From positions 1 through 8,500 of the forward strand of contig JAHLFQ010000089.1 of assembly GCA_018883705.1 (NCBI GenBank): a DNA stretch of 8,500 bases, read 5' to 3'. The notes beneath the pieces were generated by a model, which was not told the DNA's origin, ran no database searches, and worked only from the letters and a program-made list of their open reading frames with translations. The DNA is from Candidatus Cellulosilyticum pullistercoris. GTDB taxonomy: Bacteria; Bacillota; Clostridia; Lachnospirales; Cellulosilyticaceae. Each line of letters opens with the position of its first letter. The first letter of the stretch is position 1. Made by a program: the position numbers and the translations under genes. Below, piece after piece: positions 7,341 to 8,500 of the stretch.

Positions 7341-8159
7341 TTGAAGCTAAAAGTTCTTGTAGATAATAATACTTATATTGATCAATACTATTTTGGAGAA
7401 CCAGCTATATCTTATTATATTGAAGACGGAGATATTAAAATCTTATTTGATACGGGTTATTCAGATTTGTATATACAAAATGCGAAGAAATTAAATGTCC
7501 CATTAAAGGATATATCAACCATTGTCATTTCTCATGGGCATAACGACCATACAGGAGGCCTTGCTTATCTTAAAAAGTCTGGTGCTTTTGATTTAGACAA
7601 GCTCAAAATCTTAGCTCACCCAGATACCTTCAATACAAAGATGATTGACCATCTAGAGATTGGTTCACCTGTTACTAAAGATGAATTACAACATTTTGTA
7701 GATCTAAAACTATCTAGAACTCCTGTTAATCTTAGTCCTAATCTTATTTATCTAGGAGAGATACCTAGAGTTCATGCCTTTGAAGATTCAGGGCCTATTG
7801 GTAAGTGTGGATGCAGCTGCCACCCTTTAGAAGATGATTATTTAATGGATGATACTGCTCTGGCTTATCAAACACCCAAAGGTCTTTATATTATTACAGG
7901 CTGCTCGCATAGTGGCATATGTAATATTATTGAACATGCAAAAAAAGTTTGTGAATGTAATACGATTCTAGGTGTTATAGGAGGATTCCATCTTTTTGAA
8001 TGTTCCCCTAGATTAGATCATACTATTGACTACTTTAAGAAAAACCAGATTAAAGAACTTTATCCTTGTCACTGCGTTTCCTTTAATGTTAAAGCCGCAA
8101 TGCATCAGGTACTTCCTATTCATGAAGTAGGGGTAGGCTTAGAACTTAATTGGTCATAG
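7341..8159 (+). CDS. MBL-fold metallo-hydrolase, COG1237 type
   Basis: Cytoplasmic metallo-beta-lactamase-fold hydrolase of 272 residues, counted from TTG at 7341 (the frame is open back to an ATG at 7254, but AGGAGG and a promoter lie in between, and the conserved domain begins at KLKVLVDNNT). Motifs: LFDTGYS (about 35-41), metal-binding SHGHNDHTGG (64-73; His65, His67, Asp69, His70), a Cys-rich KCGCSCHPLEDD (155-166), MDDTALA (169-175), TGCSHSG (186-192; His190), GGFHLF (214-219; His217) and PCHC (242-245; His244). This matches proteins annotated as related to methanopterin precursor (7,8-dihydropterin) synthase, but in bacteria the substrate is unknown and the annotation is often only by similarity. 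It is monocistronic and divergent from the nucleoside operon. A phosphoester or nucleotide-like substrate is possible but unproven. Confidence 0.88.
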   Translation: MKLKVLVDNNTYIDQYYFGEPAISYYIEDGDIKILFDTGYSDLYIQNAKKLNVPLKDISTIVISHGHNDHTGGLAYLKKSGAFDLDKLKILAHPDTFNTKMIDHLEIGSPVTKDELQHFVDLKLSRTPVNLSPNLIYLGEIPRVHAFEDSGPIGKCGCSCHPLEDDYLMDDTALAYQTPKGLYIITGCSHSGICNIIEHAKKVCECNTILGVIGGFHLFECSPRLDHTIDYFKKNQIKELYPCHCVSFNVKAAMHQVLPIHEVGVGLELNWS

Positions 8160-8196
8160 TTTATATACTAAAAAGAAATATAAAAAGTATTTTTAC

Positions 8197-8238
8197 AAAA
8201 AAGAGCCATACACTCATTGAGTGTAATGGCTCTTTTTT
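8197..8238. terminator. Bidirectional Rho-independent terminator
   Basis: GAGCCATACACTC and GAGTGTAATGGCTC form a stem of about 13 bp with one bulged base, flanked by six A on the left and six T on the right. It ends the hydrolase transcript 38 bp after its stop codon, and the A-tract gives a U-tract for minus-strand transcripts, so it can also act as a backstop for rRNA transcription. Confidence 0.92.
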
Positions 8239-8253
8239 CTTATTCTATATTTA

Positions 8254-8295
8254 TATAACAAAGGTTGTATAACAAAATTTGTACAACAAAAAAAG
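8254..8295. repeat. Three tandem 14-bp units
   Basis: TATAACAAAGGTTG, TATAACAAAATTTG and TACAACAAAAAAAG lie head to tail with a common pattern TAYAACAAA followed by a variable stretch ending in G. The last unit supplies the A-tract that becomes the U-tract of the neighbouring minus-strand terminator. They could be slippage products in AT-rich DNA. Confidence 0.5.
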
Positions 8296-8318
8296 ATCTA
8301 ACTTAAAAGTTAGATCTT
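8286..8318 (-). terminator. Rho-independent terminator of the 16S rRNA transcript
   Basis: AAGATCTAACTT (8293-8304) and AAGTTAGATCTT (8307-8318) are perfect inverted repeats. On the minus strand the stem is followed by TTTTTTTGTTG, a strong U-tract; on the plus strand there is no T-run, so it acts only on transcripts coming from the 16S gene. It sits about 160-180 bases past the mature 16S end. Confidence 0.88.
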
Positions 8319-8358
8319 CTCACAATGAACTTTTGTAAATAAAAAAATACTCTCAATT

Positions 8359-8389
8359 CAGCTTACCGCCGTTTCACTTCGGTTCGCTG
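8359..8389 (-). other. GC-rich hairpin in the 16S trailer
   Basis: On the minus strand CAGC (8389-8386) can pair with GCTG (8362-8359), enclosing a GA/AA internal loop and an ACC/GGT stem. The segment is clearly richer in GC than its surroundings. Role unknown; a processing element or part of a conserved spacer is possible. Confidence 0.4.
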
Positions 8390-8438
8390 TTTTGAAAGTA
8401 TATTTGTTCACATTCGTTCTCAAATAAACTTTCAAAAC
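8389..8438 (-). other. Long hairpin in the 16S trailer
   Basis: Bases 8389-8406 and 8421-8438 are inverted repeats with 17 of 18 positions matching, around a 14-base loop. It begins 38 bases past the mature 16S 3' end in the direction of transcription. An RNase III-type processing stem is the likeliest role. It has no U-tract, so it is not a terminator. Confidence 0.65.
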
Positions 8439-8475
8439 AAAATAGTAACTTCTAAAATCTTCGATTTCATTCCTT

Positions 8476-8500
8476 AGAAAGGAGGTGATCCAGCCGCACC
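8476..8500 (-). rRNA. rrs: 16S ribosomal RNA, 3' end only (partial)
   Basis: The minus strand reads GGTGCGGCTGGATCACCTCC followed by TTTCT, the universal 3' end of bacterial 16S rRNA including the anti-Shine-Dalgarno CCTCC. The mature end is placed near 8476 by analogy with other Firmicutes. The rest of the gene lies beyond the right edge. Transcription runs leftward, toward the hydrolase gene. Confidence 0.95.

Larger units (their letters stand above)
8160..8475. other. Non-coding region between the hydrolase gene and the 16S rRNA gene
   Basis: These 316 bp hold no ORF of note. They receive two convergent transcripts, from the hydrolase (plus) and the 16S gene (minus). Contents from left to right: a shared terminator, three tandem 14-bp units, a minus-strand terminator, and two or three hairpins of the 16S trailer. 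I see no tRNA, no 23S start and no 5S sequence. Confidence 0.8.

Noticed and set aside
8389..8438. MITE-like or REP-like mobile palindrome
   Set aside because: The inverted repeat sits at a fixed place just after the 16S end, has no visible target duplication and only one copy in the window; an rRNA trailer hairpin is simpler.
8476..8500. Chance Shine-Dalgarno AAAGGAGGTGAT for a plus-strand gene starting beyond the edge
   Set aside because: The match continues through GATCCAGCCGCACC, which is the exact complement of the conserved 16S 3' end, so it is the anti-Shine-Dalgarno end of rRNA and not a ribosome binding site.

Overview
The window looks like chromosome of a low-GC, Gram-positive anaerobe of the Clostridia (Bacillota). 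The support is AT-rich codon use throughout, strong AGGAGG-type ribosome binding sites, a lipoprotein signal peptide, a BmpA/NupNOPQ-type nucleoside importer, and a 16S rRNA tail ending in the standard anti-Shine-Dalgarno sequence. A Lachnospirales-like host is plausible, but I cannot fix the genus from this sequence.

Bases 1-7104, minus strand, hold one tightly packed operon. In order of transcription it is: M20-family amidohydrolase (7104-5785), BMP-family substrate-binding lipoprotein (5780-4644), double-domain sugar/nucleoside-type ABC ATPase (4469-2916), permease 1 (2923-1850), permease 2 (1834-887) and adenosine deaminase (884 to beyond the left edge). Junctions are short (4 bp, 174 bp, 8-bp overlap, 15 bp, 2 bp). 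The only sizeable gap, between lipoprotein and ATPase, carries a hairpin that may set the ratio of binding protein to transporter. The likely job is capture and import of purine nucleosides, then deamination of adenosine to inosine for salvage. The place of the M20 hydrolase is unexplained.

Bases 7105-7340 form a divergent control region. A near-consensus sigma-A promoter drives the minus-strand operon. Just downstream of its predicted start point lie two inverted CGAA-centred boxes with the spacing of Bacillus-type PurR operators (PurBoxes), which fits a purine-controlled salvage operon. A second, weaker promoter on the plus strand drives a metallo-beta-lactamase-fold hydrolase of the COG1237 type. 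That gene most likely starts at a TTG at 7341, not at the upstream ATG at 7254.

Bases 8160-8500 are non-coding: a terminator shared by convergent transcripts, a short tandem repeat, a minus-strand terminator, several hairpins, and at the right edge the last 23-25 bases of a 16S rRNA gene on the minus strand. No tRNA, 23S or 5S gene follows this 16S; its transcript seems to end about 180 bases past the mature 3' end. A solitary 16S gene, or an assembly join inside an rRNA repeat, is the most unusual feature of the window. I found no clearly new multi-gene system, no mobile element and no CRISPR array.
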